Assembly: GCF_000220395.1 (NCBI RefSeq)
Contig: NW_004085923.1
Location: forward strand, 22,764-86,763
Reading direction: 5' to 3'
Source of the DNA: Ichthyophthirius multifiliis
Lineage: Eukaryota > Ciliophora > Oligohymenophorea > Hymenostomatida
DNA: 64,000 bases
Of the stretch, positions 35,901-53,291 are shown piece after piece. Every line of letters starts with the position of its first letter. Position 1 is the first letter of the stretch. The notes below the pieces were generated by a model. That model ran no database searches and was not told the DNA's origin. It saw only the letters and a program-made list of their open reading frames with translations. The position numbers and the translations under genes are program-made.

Positions 35901-38708
35901 TTTAGCATTACTAAAAAAAGCTTTTATTAATTTATGTTTTAAATTAAAATAAATAATTTATAAAAAGTTAATCTTAAAGTTTAATTACAAAAGAAAAAGT
36001 TGATCATAATCATTAGAATTTTAAATATCTGTTAAAAATTTATCAATTTAAAATAAAATATTACTTTTAAAAATATTAATTAATTAAAATAAAATATATA
36101 TTAAGTATTATTCTTTGTTTATAAATATTAAAAAGAAATAAACATAAACTTTTAATTTTACAGTGAATTAGATTTTTATTTATGATTTGTAAAAAAAAAC
36201 ACATAAAAATTATTTAAAAATATAAAATAAGTAATTGTATTTAAAATGATAAATATATTTATAAAATATTTATGGTATATTAAAAAATAGATAAAATTTT
36301 TAAAAAATAAATATTATGTAAATGTAGCTAATTAAAAATATAATAAAATAAAATAAAAAAATAAATTATAAAAAAAATATAATAAAAATAAATAAAGATA
36401 AAAATATTTAACTATATTATAATAAAAAAAAATTTAAAATATAAATAATTTAAAAAAAATATTTATAAATATAATAAAAATAAAAAAATATAATAATAAA
36501 ATATAAAATACAATATAAAAAGAACTTAAATTATAGAAAAAAATTAAAAAATATAAAAAATATGATAATAATATAAATAAATATAATTAAAAAAATATTA
36601 ATAATAATAATAATAAAAAATTAATAATAATAATAATAATAATTTATATAAATATATGTAAATATATGTATATATATAAATATATGTAAATTATATATAT
36701 AAATATATATATATATATATTTATATTTATATTTTTTTTTATTATAATATATATATATGAATATTTTTTTTATTATATTTTATTTATTATTATCAATATA
36801 AATTTTTAAAATTATGTTATTTTTTATCTAATGTTACTTTATTTATTTAATATAAAATTTAAGTAAACTTAATATATTATATTTACTCTAGTAATATAGT
36901 TATTATTTAAAATTATATATAATTATTTATTTTTATTCTAAATTTATTAACAATATCATATTTATTATAAATATATATTAATATATAAATTTATATTATT
37001 TATATATTTTATATTTTTTTTTTAAATATAATAAATGTATTTTTTTTATTATTAATTTTTTTTTTTGTTTAATTATTTATTTTTTAAATTTAATAACTAT
37101 AAATAATACTTGAATAATTGCTGCAAAAATATTTATCTTTATATTCATTTTGTTTTGATATATTTTTTAAAAAATAAAATAAAATAAAAATATGAACAAA
37201 TAATTTATTTATTATATAATTAAAAAATTAAAAGAGAATATTATATATATATTTTTAAAATAATCTATATGCATTTAAATAAATGTAAATATAAAACTAA
37301 AATAATATTTTTATTTAAGGTTATTATAGATACAGATTAAAGGAAAGTATTTAAAATTTTAATTGTAATAAATAACCTAAATATGTTATAGTTGTTGATA
37401 TTTTAGTCTCATCTATTTTGATAATATTGAATTTTATTTTTCAATTTCAAAATTATTTAAATAATAGTTAATTTGTCTTCTTTTTTTAAAAAATAAGAAT
37501 TTTATTTATCTTTTAAAAAATAAATATACTTTGAAAAAAATTGAATGAATGACTATTTTATCATCTATAATATAAATATCAATTAATATATTATATTTTC
37601 TTTTTCAAATAAAAAAAGTAAGAACCCTTATATTTTTAACAATAAATATTTAATAGAGATAAATATATTATTAATGCTTTTTTAAAGCTAAAATAATAGT
37701 TTGATAATAATTTATAGTTTTTAAAAAGATTTATATTATATAAATAAATTAATATCAATTAAATTATTTTACAAATACTTTTTTACTATTAAATTAAAAT
37801 TTCTCTTTTTTATCATAATATAATCAAAACTCAAAATCTAATAATTCTTTTATAAAATAAGAATTTTTTTTTTAATAATTTTAAAAATTTAGATATATCA
37901 ATTTTATATCACATATATGGGTTATTTTGGTATTTTGTTGTAGTTTTAATGAATAATATAAACTGAAATTGCAAGTTTAAAATTTAAGCATATGTCTTTG
38001 ATTAATTTATTATTTGAATTTTTTTTAATAATTGTAAATATTTAAAATAATAATAAATATATAAATAATTATATATTTATTTTAATAAATAAAAATATTT
38101 CTTTGTATAAAACATAATTATTGAAATTATAAAATTAAATATTTTTTTAAAAAAATACTTAACAAAAATTATAAAAAATTGTATAAAATGGTAATATAAA
38201 ATAATAGTAATTACAATTTATTAAAAAATATATTTTATTATATGACAATAATACTAAATATGTAATTTATAATCATATATTTTTATTTTATATTATTAAT
38301 TATATTTTTAATTAATAATAATTTATATTACTTTTAATAATAATTAATTAAATAAAACTTTAATTCTATAAATATTTTATCTAAAATTCATAAAATATTT
38401 TTTAAAAATACTTTTTTTAAAAATTTCAAACATAAAATATGAAATAAGTTTAATTAAGTAAAAATTAAAATTAATATAAATTATTTTATCAATATAATAA
38501 ATTTTATATTAATTTATTATATTAGTATTGATTATTATAAATAAAAATGTAAAGTCTGTATTAAATATTAATTTATAATTAATTTTTTTTATAAAAATAT
38601 ATTTTAATTGATGTTTTTTTAATAATTATAAATAAAAAAAGCCTTAAAATATACATAAATATTATTATTCATTTTACATTAAATTAATTCGAATTTTATT
38701 AAAATTCC
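32953..38708. other. 5.7-kb gene desert
   Basis: Close to 90% AT, with many TA, TAA and AAT runs (36300-36730 is almost pure A/T). A few islands are slightly GC-richer (about 33130-33200, 34840-34990, 35120-35260 and 35680-35760) and show short open stretches such as NKVSRQNKERNFVDLGLKQV, but no frame can be followed for long and no family was recognised. They could be remains of mobile elements or unrecognised exons. A small hairpin at 34850-34874 is listed separately. No tRNA or rRNA is seen. Confidence 0.5.
34850..34874. other. Small hairpin with a C-rich loop
   Basis: ATAAGCA ... TGC(T)TTAT arms enclose the 10-base loop CCCGAACCCT. This is the most GC-rich 20-base stretch for several kilobases. 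The arms pair over seven bases with one bulge. Its meaning is unknown; it is too short and lacks the arms of a tRNA. Confidence 0.3.
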
Positions 38709-41402
<2,694 letters not shown>

Positions 41403-41656
41403 ATTTTTTTTATATAATTTATAGTATTATTTTTTGTTAATTATAAATAAATTTTGGTATAAAATATTAAGTTTTTTTTAGCGCAAAATAATATATAATT
41501 TTGGCGGTAAAATGGTTATAATTTTTTATTGTTATTAAAAAAGTACAAAATAAAAATATATTTAAATGAAAAATAATATAATTATTTTATATAAAATAAA
41601 ATATTTATTACTTAAAAACAATTTTTTATTTTAAGTTAACATTGATTTAAATGTGT

Positions 41657-42282
41657 TCATTTTAGCCTAATATTAAATAATTTACATATTAAACAAAAAT
41701 TTTAATAATAATAATTTATAAAATTAAATAGTTTAATAGAATATTTAAATTATTTATAAAATTAAAAATTTAAAATAAAATAAAGTTCTAGTTTATGAAT
41801 TTAAATTATAAAAATATTATATTATAATTATGAATTATTATTCTTAAATATCATCAATTAAGTATTTATTTTAAAAAAATTGTAGATAAGGACTTAATTA
41901 TTCTTTAATTGTGAAATATAAAAAAAAATAAAACAATTATATATTGTTAATTAAAATAAATTATTAAAATAAATATTTTTTAAAAAAATATTATAAACAA
42001 ATAAATTTATCTAATTTATTATTTCATTAAATAATTATAAATACCTTATATTTAATATAAGCCGCAATCCATCCATTAATTTAAAAATCTCAATTTACGA
42101 AAAGCATTCTTTGTAAATTTTTTGATTTGAGGATTTGTTTTTTATTAAAAATTCTTAAATACAATTTGTGTTCTTTTTTATTTTTATTAAATATTATAAA
42201 TTTAATATAAATATTTCTTAAACATATTTTTTTAATTTATTTTATAATCTTTTTTGTTTAAATAATTTATGTTTTTACTCAT
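41657..42282 (-). CDS. Small basic protein, two or more exons
   Basis: ATG at 42280-42282. Exon 1 (42045-42282) reads MSKNINYLNKKDYKINQKNM and later KKFTKNAFRKLRFLNQWMDC, strongly basic. A 142-nt intron (41903-42044, GTATTT...TTAAAG) leads to exon 2, QLSPYLQFFQNKYLIDDIQE. The end is uncertain. A likely last splice with TGA at about 41657-41659 is proposed, because otherwise the frame runs into MCM6, which starts 255 bp downstream on the same strand. No family is recognised; the basic N-terminus suggests nucleic-acid or membrane-surface binding only in a general way. Confidence 0.5.
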
Positions 42283-42698
42283 TTGTAGATTTAAATAAAT
42301 AAAAAAAAGTAAATTTTAATGCACTGGGTTTATTTTACGGAATATATATAAATATGAAGTTTTAAATAATGTTTTAAGTTTTAAATACGGATTCATATAA
42401 TAATCAGTAATTTAAAAAGTAATTAAAGGCATTTAAAAAAATATAATTAAATAAAGTATTTTTTTTAAAAAAAAAATTAAATAAAAAAATAATATAAATA
42501 AGTTTTATTAAAAAATAAATCATTGATTTTACATCTCAATATACAAAATATTATTTTTTAAAAAAAGAGAACTTTAAATGATTTTATGATTTAAAAATAA
42601 TCCTTTAATAATATAAAAAACTTGTTAAACCATAGCAAAGTGATACTTTACCATTATAAAGTTTAAAAAAAGAAAAAAAATTACTCTAGAGGATAAAA

Positions 42699-43436
42699 AT
42701 GTTAAACTAGAAGATTAAATTAAACAAATAATATATAAAAATGCAATTTATCTAAATGAAAAAAAATACAATTTATCTAAATGAAGAAAAAAATTTTATA
42801 AGTAGAGATATTGTTATGACTGAAATATTTTTTTTTTAAATGAAACGAAATAAATAATTATCATATACACTTTAATAATTAACCTTTGAAATTTAATATT
42901 TTTACTATTTTAAGATTTAGAGTGCAATTAGGCTTTTTAAAAGGTTTTTAAATTAATTTTGACGGAAATTAAAATAGTAAGTATGTAAGTAAGTATATTT
43001 TCTTTAAACAAATAGGTGAAATTATAGATAGATTTACTTTTCGAGAGGGTTTAAAATATCTAGAGTGGATAAAGTAATTTAAATAGAAATTTCTATATAA
43101 TATTTGGATATAGAAAGAAAAAAAATTATTTCAAGAAAATAAATTCAATATTTATTTTACAAAACAAATTATGATTATTAAAAATTAATTTTAAATATTA
43201 TTTAAGATTATATAAAAAATTAAAAGATAATATTTAAAAACTTTTTAAAGTTAATATGTTAGTAAGATAGTTAAGTATTAAAAAAAATATATATATATAT
43301 ATAAAAAATATTTATTTCCATGTATTTATGATTTATAAGATATTTTTTATTCTTATAAACAAATATTAATATTTTTTTTGAACTTTATATAATTTATAGT
43401 TATTAAAAATTCTGTCATATTTATTTATTTGTTTTG
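42699..43436 (+). CDS. Hypothetical helical protein
   Basis: ATG at 42699 begins MLNQKIKLNKQYIKMQFIQM, continuing through FISRDIVMTEIFFFQMKRNK. A probable 34-nt intron at about 42943-42976 then leads to GEIIDRFTFREGLKYLEWIK and on to a TGA at about 43434-43436. The upstream frame is also open to 42578, so the start may lie further 5'. The middle is convincing as protein; the last 200 bases are very AT-rich and may be untranslated. No family is recognised. It faces the 3' end of CFAP47 across about 140 bp. Confidence 0.4.
42744..42793 (+). repeat. 25-bp tandem duplication
   Basis: CAATTTATCTAAATGAA plus a short A-rich spacer occurs twice in a row (starts 42744 and 42769). The unit is not a multiple of three, so the second copy is read in a different frame from the first within the surrounding ORF. 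Confidence 0.8.
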
Positions 43437-43578
43437 AAATGTAATTATAAATATTTAAAATTAAATTCTAATTTTTGATAAATTTAAATGTAAATTATTT
43501 TCTAAAATAAATAAAAAAATAGTTATTTGATTTGAAGAAAATTTTAATATTATAAAAAAGGAAAACATTAACTAAATT

Positions 43579-46500
43579 TCAATATTTTTTATCTCTAATT
43601 TATTAAGAAAGTTAATTTTTTAATTATTATGTTTTAACAGGACTCATATTTTTAGCTTTGTTTATATTTTCGGCCATAAAATTTTTAGATTAATTAATAG
43701 CATTGTTATATAGACTTTTTTATAAAATTTCATTCCCTATTTTATTATCAATGATACTCGCATCTGCTACTGGAGGAAAGTATTTAGGTAAATTACCTTT
43801 AACGATATAAGACCTTTTTTTTAATAAATATAAGAAAATAAAAAGTTAATAAAATACCATATCATTTCTTCTGTCTCTATAATAAGTTTACCATTACTCT
43901 ATTTTCCATATTCGATAGGCGTATAAGTAATTACGAAATTTGTTCCTTCCCTTCCATATGATTCCAATTCTCCTTCTTTAGGTCTAACAGTAAACTCTGA
44001 GTCAGAAGAAGGAGTAAAATAAGCTTTAAATGGAGTAAATGTTTTCGATTTATTTGTAAGTTTGAATTAAACACTTGTAGTTTTTTGTAATTCGGAACTT
44101 ATATAAATTGTATCATCTTCTTTAGGTTCTATAGCTTCAAATAAGAGTTTAAATCTTAAAATATAATTTATTTATTTTAAAAAAATAAAAAAATAAAAAA
44201 AAGTTAAATATTATTTACTTCCATTTTCCTCCCAATTATCTTATTATATTGAATTCTATAGTTTCCTTAAATGGTTTTAAAGGAGAAAATTTACAATTAA
44301 AAATAAGATGATCATCTGGAGAAGAAATACTATTTTTGTAAGTTTTAATAAATACACTTTATCTAACAAGTTTATTTTATTCAGGAGGAATTCCATCTAG
44401 TTCATAATCAAAAATATCGCTTTAATTTACTTATTAATTAATCTATTTTTAAAATAAAATAAAATAAAATAACATTTATTTATAAATTACAGAAGGAAGT
44501 GTTATTTTTAATTCTTCTTCACAAGATTCTCTACACTAAGTTTTAAAATGGTGAATTACTTAATTTATTACATTTTCGGTTATTCCTATAATTGGAAATC
44601 TCCATTCTATTTTTTCATTCATTGATACTATAATTTCACATTCATAAGTGTTTATTTCTCTTGGAATAAATGAAAATGGAATTTGGGCTATATTCATTCC
44701 TGCTACTGTTAATTATTTTTAATTTTTTTTAGTTTTTTGTATTAATTTGAACACATTTTAGCTTTCATCCTTTTTTTTTTTTTTTTTCATATTCAATAAT
44801 AAATATATAATTATTAAAATTATTTTTGTTACTTTTGCTTCTAAACTTACATTAACATTTATTGTATCTTTAAAAGGATTCTTGAAATGAACTGTCGAAG
44901 AAAAATATTTGTTAATTCCTATAGAAACCAATAAAGGTTCAAATTTAGTTGGGGGAATACCTTATCCGAAAACCAAATATTACCATTTTCCTATATTTTT
45001 AGTAGAAATTATAATTTCTGCACTTTCAATAATCTAAAATAATAAATTTAATGAAGAAAAAAAAAAAAAAATTACTTCTAAATTAGATGGCATATAAATA
45101 ATTTCAATCATATTTTCTTATAAAGGTTTTAAAACAATATTTTCAGGAGAAATCTAGAAATTAGTAACATTACTAATTGTATAGGTTGCCTAAATTTCCT
45201 ATTAAGTGTGATTTTCTAGAAAAATTTAATGCTTTGAAAATTTCCCTAATTCACTTTTTAGTAAATTAAGTCTTTGAGGAGGTTGTTCTTCACAATTTAG
45301 ACTTAGTTCATACCAGATTTCACCTAAGTTTTCATTTATAAAAGCTATTGATCCTTTACTTCTACCCACTATATTAGGTTAATATAAAAGGGAATATTTT
45401 GCTGTTTACTTAGCTTCTATTTATAAATATTGATTACCAAAAAGTGTATCCCCATTAATAACAACATCAAAAATAGCTTATTAAGGTAAATTATTATATA
45501 TCTCAATATCGAATGTTACGGCTTGCCTTATAAAAGTAGTTAGGTCAATTATTTTTTCACATTTTGGTATTTCAGTATTTAAAAGGACAGTATACCACAA
45601 ATAATTTTATTCATTTTCATAAAATGTAATTGAACCAGTAAACTATCCACTTAGAACAGGATGTCTAAAAAAAAAATAGTTAAAAATAAGTAAAATATAA
45701 ATAGTTTTTACATAGTAAACGCATATTAAGTAGTTTTTCCAGGTTTAATATTTATTGTAGAAGGTCCTGATGTATTAATAAGATCTGTTTCGACTTTGTA
45801 TGTAACCTCACGGTCAGTGTAAGGATTTTTAATTACAATTTCTTTCTTTGTTTTCTGTTTTGCTTTACAATTTATTATTATATGTTCTTCTGCTACTGGC
45901 TCTTCCCCAATACCTTTAAGTTCATATTCAATGAAATCATTTGTATTTGGGTTAAAAAATGTTAATTTTGAAAATGCTTAACATATCCATTTAGGACTAA
46001 AAGTTACAAGGAATATTCCTGTTGATTTTTTTTTGACAACAAATTCTTTAATTGGAGGAATTTAAAATAATTGAGCATTCTTACCTTAGTTTTCTTCATT
46101 AAATCCCACTTTTAGATTCCATTCCCTTTCAGTACTATTTACTAAAGGAATTTCTTAAGATACTGAAAGCCTAGCTGGTACTTTAAACTCTATGAAGGCT
46201 TTTATTGGTCTTGGATTGACATTAACTTCACATTTGTAGCGTCTAATATCAGTTTTTTGTGCATTTTTAAGAACTAAAAGGAATTTATATTCCTTAACAG
46301 GCTATCTAAAGAGAAAATTAAGAGCCAATTTATTAGAAGTAAATTACTAATCATTGGTTTTTTTTATTAGTTTATTTGGATTATATAAGCTAAATTAATT
46401 ACCACATGTTACAAAAGAAGCTGAAGGAATTATTTCAACTTCAAACTAAATTAAGTCAGGTGAACCGCCTGGGAATTACAATTTTTCCATAGCTAAATAA

Positions 46501-49500
46501 GTCTATTTATCTGCTATATTACAATAATTTTAGTTTTATTTCATTAATTTTTCCCTATTTTTTTCCATATAAAATGCTTACACTTGTTTTCTGGCACGTA
46601 TTTATGATTCATTTTAAAAAGGAATTTCCAATTCTTATACTGCATTTTCATCCACATATAATGTTTTCATATTTGTAAGAGGAAATTTTATTGTGTCAGT
46701 TTATATATTTGGCATTTCTACAGTGCCAATAATTTCATGTTGAAATTCACCTTTTTTTTATTTATTTTTTAATATTTTTTTATTTTTTTACCTACTAAAG
46801 GATCTCTAAAAATAATATAACATTTTTAAGTTTCCATTTGTAAAGGCAAAAAAGTAACAGGTAAAATTACTGTTTATAATTTTCCGATTTTAATAGTAGT
46901 TTTGGTGGTAAAAAAAGTAGTAAATATATCGTTATTTTCCGCAGGAAGTAATTAAGTCATATGGGATTCATTTTAATCTTTTTTAGTTTAATTTTTCTTT
47001 TTTTTGGAGTCATTTTATTTGAATTTTTCTTAAATTATAGTAATTTAAAATTCTGCCTTTTCACTTTTAGTAAATTTATTAGTAATACTTAAAAGTTTTT
47101 CCTAAGGTTCATATAAATTGCTAGTCATTTTCCAGATTTCGTCAGAGTTTCTACCTATAATCTATGATTTTAGTTCAAAAACTAAAGCAGCAGCGCATAC
47201 ATTGCTTTCTTTTTTGTTTGTAAATCTTATTCTGGCAGAAACACTTTCAGAAATTCTAGAAACGAACTTTATTTTAAAATTCACAACTCCATCAGGCTCG
47301 ATAACAAAATTATCTTCGTTTTCTAAAGAAAAGTCATTATCTTATTACTCTAAATTAACCCAATAGCTTACCTGTTTTTTTGTTTTATTTGTTAACGTTA
47401 TTGTTTTTATCACTTCTTATCCTAACACACATTAGAAAATGACAACTTATTCTTTAGGTATGTAATGAGGTAAAGCATTAAATAATTATAAACCGATAAT
47501 TAACATTTCTTACATTTATGGGCGTTAGAAATCTTTTACAACTAAATGTGTTTTCATTCCTATATTCTATAAAAATATGTATAATTATAAATATTTATTT
47601 ATTAATTACATTTAATGCTAAAATTAATTTTTCAGCATTATAAATAATTTCTTATTCACTTCCACAACTTTATTTGAATTTTTTAAATAGCTAATATGAG
47701 TTTTCTCCTATATGTGATTGAATTGCGGAAGCGAAAACACTTCCATCTTAAAAGTCTTCATCGAAATTTCTAATTCTTCTAATTTAGATCGGATTTATAA
47801 TTTCGTGATGAGTTTCGAACCAATGTATCAATAAAGCTTCACTTTAGGAAATAAAATTGCTTCCATCAATATATTCAGGGATACTAATTTTCTCTGGAGG
47901 AATTCCTTAAATTGACTTGTACATTTTTGGATTAATTCTTTGCAAATAATAGACTTTTAAAATTTAATAGATCATATGAGTCCAAGCATCGATTGAAATA
48001 TATTAAAAAATTTAACTTGAAAGTTTTAATGCGGAAGGAGCAATTAATTACTTGTTTTAGTTTGGTAAATTTTTCATATAGAACAAGTAATCAGTATAGA
48101 CTAATAAATATTCAGGCCTTATGTGATTAAGCAAAGCTCCATCTTATTTTAGAATTTTTATAATATCATCATATTATTTATATAGCCTTTCCACTTTCAC
48201 AGCTCTTTTAGTATGAGCTTCAATATTAGCCTTAAAACTATTATTATTCTTATCAGAAAAATAGGCTAAAATATCAAATAATTACGCACCATGCTATTCA
48301 ATAATACTATTAGGAAACGAGTCAATGTCTTAATTTAAAATGTTAAAATTAAGCCATCTTTTTAAAAATTCGATATTATTTTCTATATAATTTGTTGAAA
48401 TAGGACTATAGCCTAGAATACTTTTTAAAGATTTGTTTGTTCCTCCCAAAGAACTATATGTTTTATTTGAAACTACACTCCTAGCTTTAGGCTAAGAAAA
48501 TTTTTTATTTTCGGAAAAACTTGAATTACTATCGTTTATATCGTATTCTAATAAAGTTAAAGGCGACTTATTATGTTCTAAGTTAAATTTAAATTCACCT
48601 GGGCATCTTTGCATATAAGTGAAATTTGTAAATAAACAATTATCAGCAGTTCCACTTATAATTATTTCATAAATTCTATCTTAATCGTCTTAAAATTCAA
48701 CTTTAGTAGAAAAAGAAATACTTTTCTTGCTTATAAAAGAAACATTCACTTTTAATCTAGTCTTAGCGATTCCTAGATTTTTTCCTTCAGGAAATTCGAT
48801 ATTAATATTAACTCCTTTTGGAGGTTCATCAACTAGTTTATATTTTAAGTTTAGATTATCATATCCACTATTAATAATTTTAAAAGCACATCTAGAATAA
48901 ATATTAAGTGGAACAACAGGCATAATGACTTCTTTTCTATCAAAAAGTAGTTTTGGGAAAGCTCCTTCTCCTTTAAGTATAATATCAACATAAGAAGAAT
49001 TAGTTTTAATTTCTGGATCATCGATAAATAAAGGAACTTATTTTTTGTAATAATTTTATTCAAAAGGATTAAATAATACTTATATACTTTTTTATTCACC
49101 AGGACCTACTTCTCCACTTTCAGGCCTTATTTCAAATATTTTTTATGATAAAACGGTCGGATCGATTCTCCATTTTACACGATTCTTGTCTGGATTTGAA
49201 AATGAAAGAGACTTTATTGAACAAGTTTATTTATCTATACTTGTAATTATTTTTTTTCCAAAATCTACTATTTAAGGGTCTATTAAGAATTTAGGTTTTA
49301 AGCCTTTACATATAATAAATCTTTTTATGCTTTCAATAGTTCCGTAATTCTTTATTTATATAGGAAATATGAATTTGTATGGTTTGAAATTCTTAGGTGA
49401 AAACTTAAGCTGGAAATTTAGTTATTATTAACCTTTTAAACATAATGAAAAATATCTTGATTTTTAATCATGGTTTTCTTCTTCGTTTTCTTCTTTTTCT

Positions 49501-52500
49501 TAACATTCAGCTGCGGATTGATCATCATCTAAATCCTCTAAATTTTATTTAAGTAATTATTAATTTTGTTGTTAATTAGTATTTAAATTTTATTCAAAGC
49601 TCTAATTTAAATCTTCATGTATTGAATGTAAAATACTTTCGTCACCTTCTTCATCTAAAGTATTAATTTTTAGACAGTCAATTCCTTCGCTTTCTTCACT
49701 ATCATCGCCTTTGTTTCTTATATCGATAATAAGTTCTACTGGAATATCTGTATAATTTTTTAAAGTAAAAGGTAAAACACCTGGATTTCCCAATGTTGTG
49801 ATATTGCCGAAATTAAAGACAGGCTCTTCGATTTAAACGTTTGGTATAATTACAGTTACTTAAAAAGGTAATTTTAATGTTTTTCCACCCCTTATTTATA
49901 TATAAATATCATATTTTACTTCACAAGGAACAAAAGAACAAAATTTTATATTTATAACTTTACTTTCATCACATCCTATTTTTCCTTTGAAATTTAATAT
50001 TTCTAATCCTTTAGGTAGTTTGCTTTGATCAATAAAATATACAGCAGGTTATCGTGAATTGTTCTTTATTTAAAAACTTGTTTATATAACTTTTGCAACC
50101 GATATTTCCTATTTTTTATATTATTTATATATTTAATTATATATTTTAAAGAAAAAAATGCCTAAAGGTCAACAGAAGACTATTTGAGAACACATTTTTA
50201 TTCAATAAACGTTCCAATACATTTAAGCTATTATTCCATTCCATCAACAACTCTTAAAATAAGTTTTTCTTCTTCTGTTCTTGTAATATTCTATGTTCCT
50301 CCACTCCCATTATTAACAGTATTTGTAGTATTATTAGTGTTTTGAGGCAAAACAATATTATTCATTGAAATGGCATTATAACTTCCTGATGTTAAAGTTG
50401 AAGGCTTATAAGTTACTTATAGCGGAATAAAAGATCCAGCTTAAACCTACCCTTACATAGGTTTTATAAGAAAATTCTTGGAGTTATTTGTAAACCAGTT
50501 AAAAGTACCTGTTGCATTACCATTATTAGTAAGTTATATAATTTCTTTAGTATCCATTTCTATGTTATCGTCTGAAAATGACATTCTAAGAAGGTTTTTA
50601 GATAATTCTAATTTAACTAATTCAATGTTAGCAAAAATTTAAATTTCGAACTTATGCTTATCATTAATAGTATATCTAACATTAGTTCTAAATGCTCCTA
50701 TATTTTTAGAATTCAAAACGATTTCAAATCCTGCGACTTAACCACTAGGAATAATTTAAGTTTTTTAATAAGTTTTTTTCAATTCTGTTTTATTAGTTTC
50801 TAATTTTACAGATATAGAAGTTCTCAAATCGTTTCTTACTTTAAAAGTTTTAACTACTTCAGAATTTACGTAAACGTTTTTAAAGTCTATTTCTACTGGC
50901 CCTGCGAATATTTTTTATAGTTCTTCTCCATTCAACTATTTTGATATTTCTCGAATTTCTGAATGGTTTTTGGGTTCGCCTGTAAATTTCTTCTTTATAT
51001 GGACATTTGGATTTGCTTCAAAATAACCTGTTTTCTCATCTTGTTTATAAGGCTCATAATTGTCTATAGGTTTTGTCACAAAAAGACTTTCTTAAGCCCT
51101 TTTTATTTATTATTTTAAATATTCTTTTTAGATATTTTTACTCAGGTAGAGGCAAATAAGGAACATCAATGCAAGCATTTACCATTCCTACTTCATATTC
51201 GAAATCTACAGGAGCATCTTTGAAAGCTTCTAAAGTATTAAATTTTGAATTATTATCTTTTTAATCTTTATTTTATGCTTGCTAGAGGCTATCATAACCC
51301 ATTTCTTTTAATTTTTATTTAATCTAGTTGAATTTTTATTAAACTATTTATTTTTTTTCTTTCTTTAACCTTTCTTATCTTTATTCCTTTAATTCATTAT
51401 TATATTTATGTTTATTTTCGAAGCTTTTAACTAATTCTTCTATCTTATTCATTTAAGTTTCTTCGGTTATAATAGATTCAAGATATTTTGGATATATAGA
51501 CACCATTGAATGTTCATCTCGCTATTTTTTTTCTGGTTAGCTTTCTAATGATTTTTATAATTAAAAATCTTCTGGAAGTCCTTCAGGCCCTCTTTTAAAA
51601 CTAGCTGAAAGTTTACTTATTTCAGTAGCTTCACCTATCAATTTAACTCTTAAAGAATAAGACCTATTTATTAATAAGACTTATAGTTTTTGTTTAAATT
51701 AGCCAATGTTTCTTGGTCTAAAGGTAGCTAATACATTAATTTTCTCTCCTGGTTTCAATACCATTTCTTTAGGCTCAAATTAAAATCCCGGAATCGTATT
51801 TAATTATATATCTACTGGAATCTAATTATTTCTATTTTATATCTTTTTTTTTTTTTTAATAAAAAAATTAAATAATATCTTATTATATATACACATAAAG
51901 GTAAAGTTTTATGTTCAAAAACTTTACAATCTCCAAATTAGACTATCTATTAATCAATTTTAACCATAGGACATATACCTCTGCCAGTCAAATGAACAAT
52001 AATAGAATCTAATTATTCACCTTCAAAATCAAACATAGCAGAATAAGCAAAGTCTTAAATTTTTGGAATCATTTCTTCATCTTTATCAATACAATATTTA
52101 TCGACCCAAACTTAACTATTATAATCAACTTTAGATAAGCAAGTAAATAATAATTGAACCTAAAAAAATAAATAAAGAAATTAAATATACAATATTAAAA
52201 ATAATAAAAAAAACCTAACTATAACTATCAATAATACCCTCTGAAGGCTCACAACTCATAATTCTTTCAGTTAATTCTCTACCAAATACATTAGGAGGTT
52301 AAATATTAGCCATATCATCAAGATTATAGAGAATACCTTATCTAAATCTAGTTTTGAATTTGTATTTTTTAGGTGTATTATTAACCAAATATCCAACAAT
52401 TTATTTTTTCATTCCATAATAGAAAGTACCGAAGTCAAAAGATGTAACATCTAAACCAGTTTAATCAATAATAAACTTCATAAATTTTACTGAAGTAGCA

Positions 52501-53291
52501 TTAACCTCAATTTATTTTTAAAATACATGTCCATCAGTAACTACATTAATATATCCCTTGTACATTCCACTGTCTCTTCCAAAAAAAATCACTCCAACAC
52601 TTTATTATTCTCCTGATTTTATTATAAAACTATGGTTTAAAATTTTTAGATCTTGAACATCATTTGTCTTAAGTTCTATTTTACATTCACTATTTCCTTC
52701 ATTTTTAAATAAAATTTCTTCTCTTTTCTCTTTTCCAACATTTACAAACCCAAAATTTATAAAAGGTTCAAATAATATATAGCCTTAAGACATATAAGCA
52801 TGTAGTAAAACTATTTTTTCATATCCTCCATCAGAAACTATTTTAATACTATCGGAAAAATTATCTAGTTTTTAAGTTTCGAATGTTATTGTTAATTTCA
52901 TTGCCAATCCTGCAGCTACAGCCCCAACCATATCATAATTTACTTTAAAACATCGATTATATGGTTAAAAAATTCTTATTCTTTTCATTTTTTTGGATAA
53001 ATTACGGACAAATACAAATATTTCATATATCTGGTTTACTTTTATATCATTAAATATTACTTCGTTTGGTGATATCTCAATTGCTTCTTAATTTGATATA
53101 TATTATATACTTGAATTATTAAAAATTTCCTTTTTTGAATCAATTAACCTTTTTGTACTTATTGAAGTAAAATTTAATGAACTATTATTTGTGTCTCTTA
53201 ATATTATTTTGCTTTGTTTTGGAATATCTTTTTAGCTAGTTTTAATTTACAATTATTTTGCTGTTTCCTGTTAAAGCCTTTACTACTTCAT
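43579..53291 (-). CDS. CFAP47: CFAP47 (large ciliary ASH-repeat protein with CH domain)
   Basis: ATG at 53289-53291, TGA at 43579-43581, with short introns (for example 52160-52214 and others near 51850, 50130, 47600, 46770, 45680, 45040, 44760, 44460, 44180 and 43830). About 3000 aa, close to human CFAP47. It is built of many Ig-like ASH/MSP-type beta domains (INFGFVNVGKEKREEILFKN; TSFDFGTFYYGMKKQIVGYL; VPLNIYSRCAFKIINSGYDN). A calponin-homology-like region lies at about 47640-48400 (FLKRWLNFNILNQDIDSFPN, then FDEDFQDGSVFASAIQSH). The C-terminus ends KNQLSQQIRDKKY. CFAP47 is an axonemal protein needed for sperm and ciliary motility in animals. HYDIN has the same repeat type but is larger and lacks this CH position. 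It is the largest gene of the window and evenly GC-richer than the surroundings. Exact exon borders were not all fixed. Confidence 0.85.

Noticed and set aside
48690-49793. Separate short genes read in the standard code on the minus strand
   Set aside because: They are fragments of the CFAP47 frame bounded by reassigned TAA/TAG codons, not independent genes.
43579-53291. HYDIN as the identity of the large ciliary gene
   Set aside because: HYDIN shares ASH-type repeats but is about 5000 aa; the size near 3000 aa and the CH-like region in the middle fit CFAP47 better.
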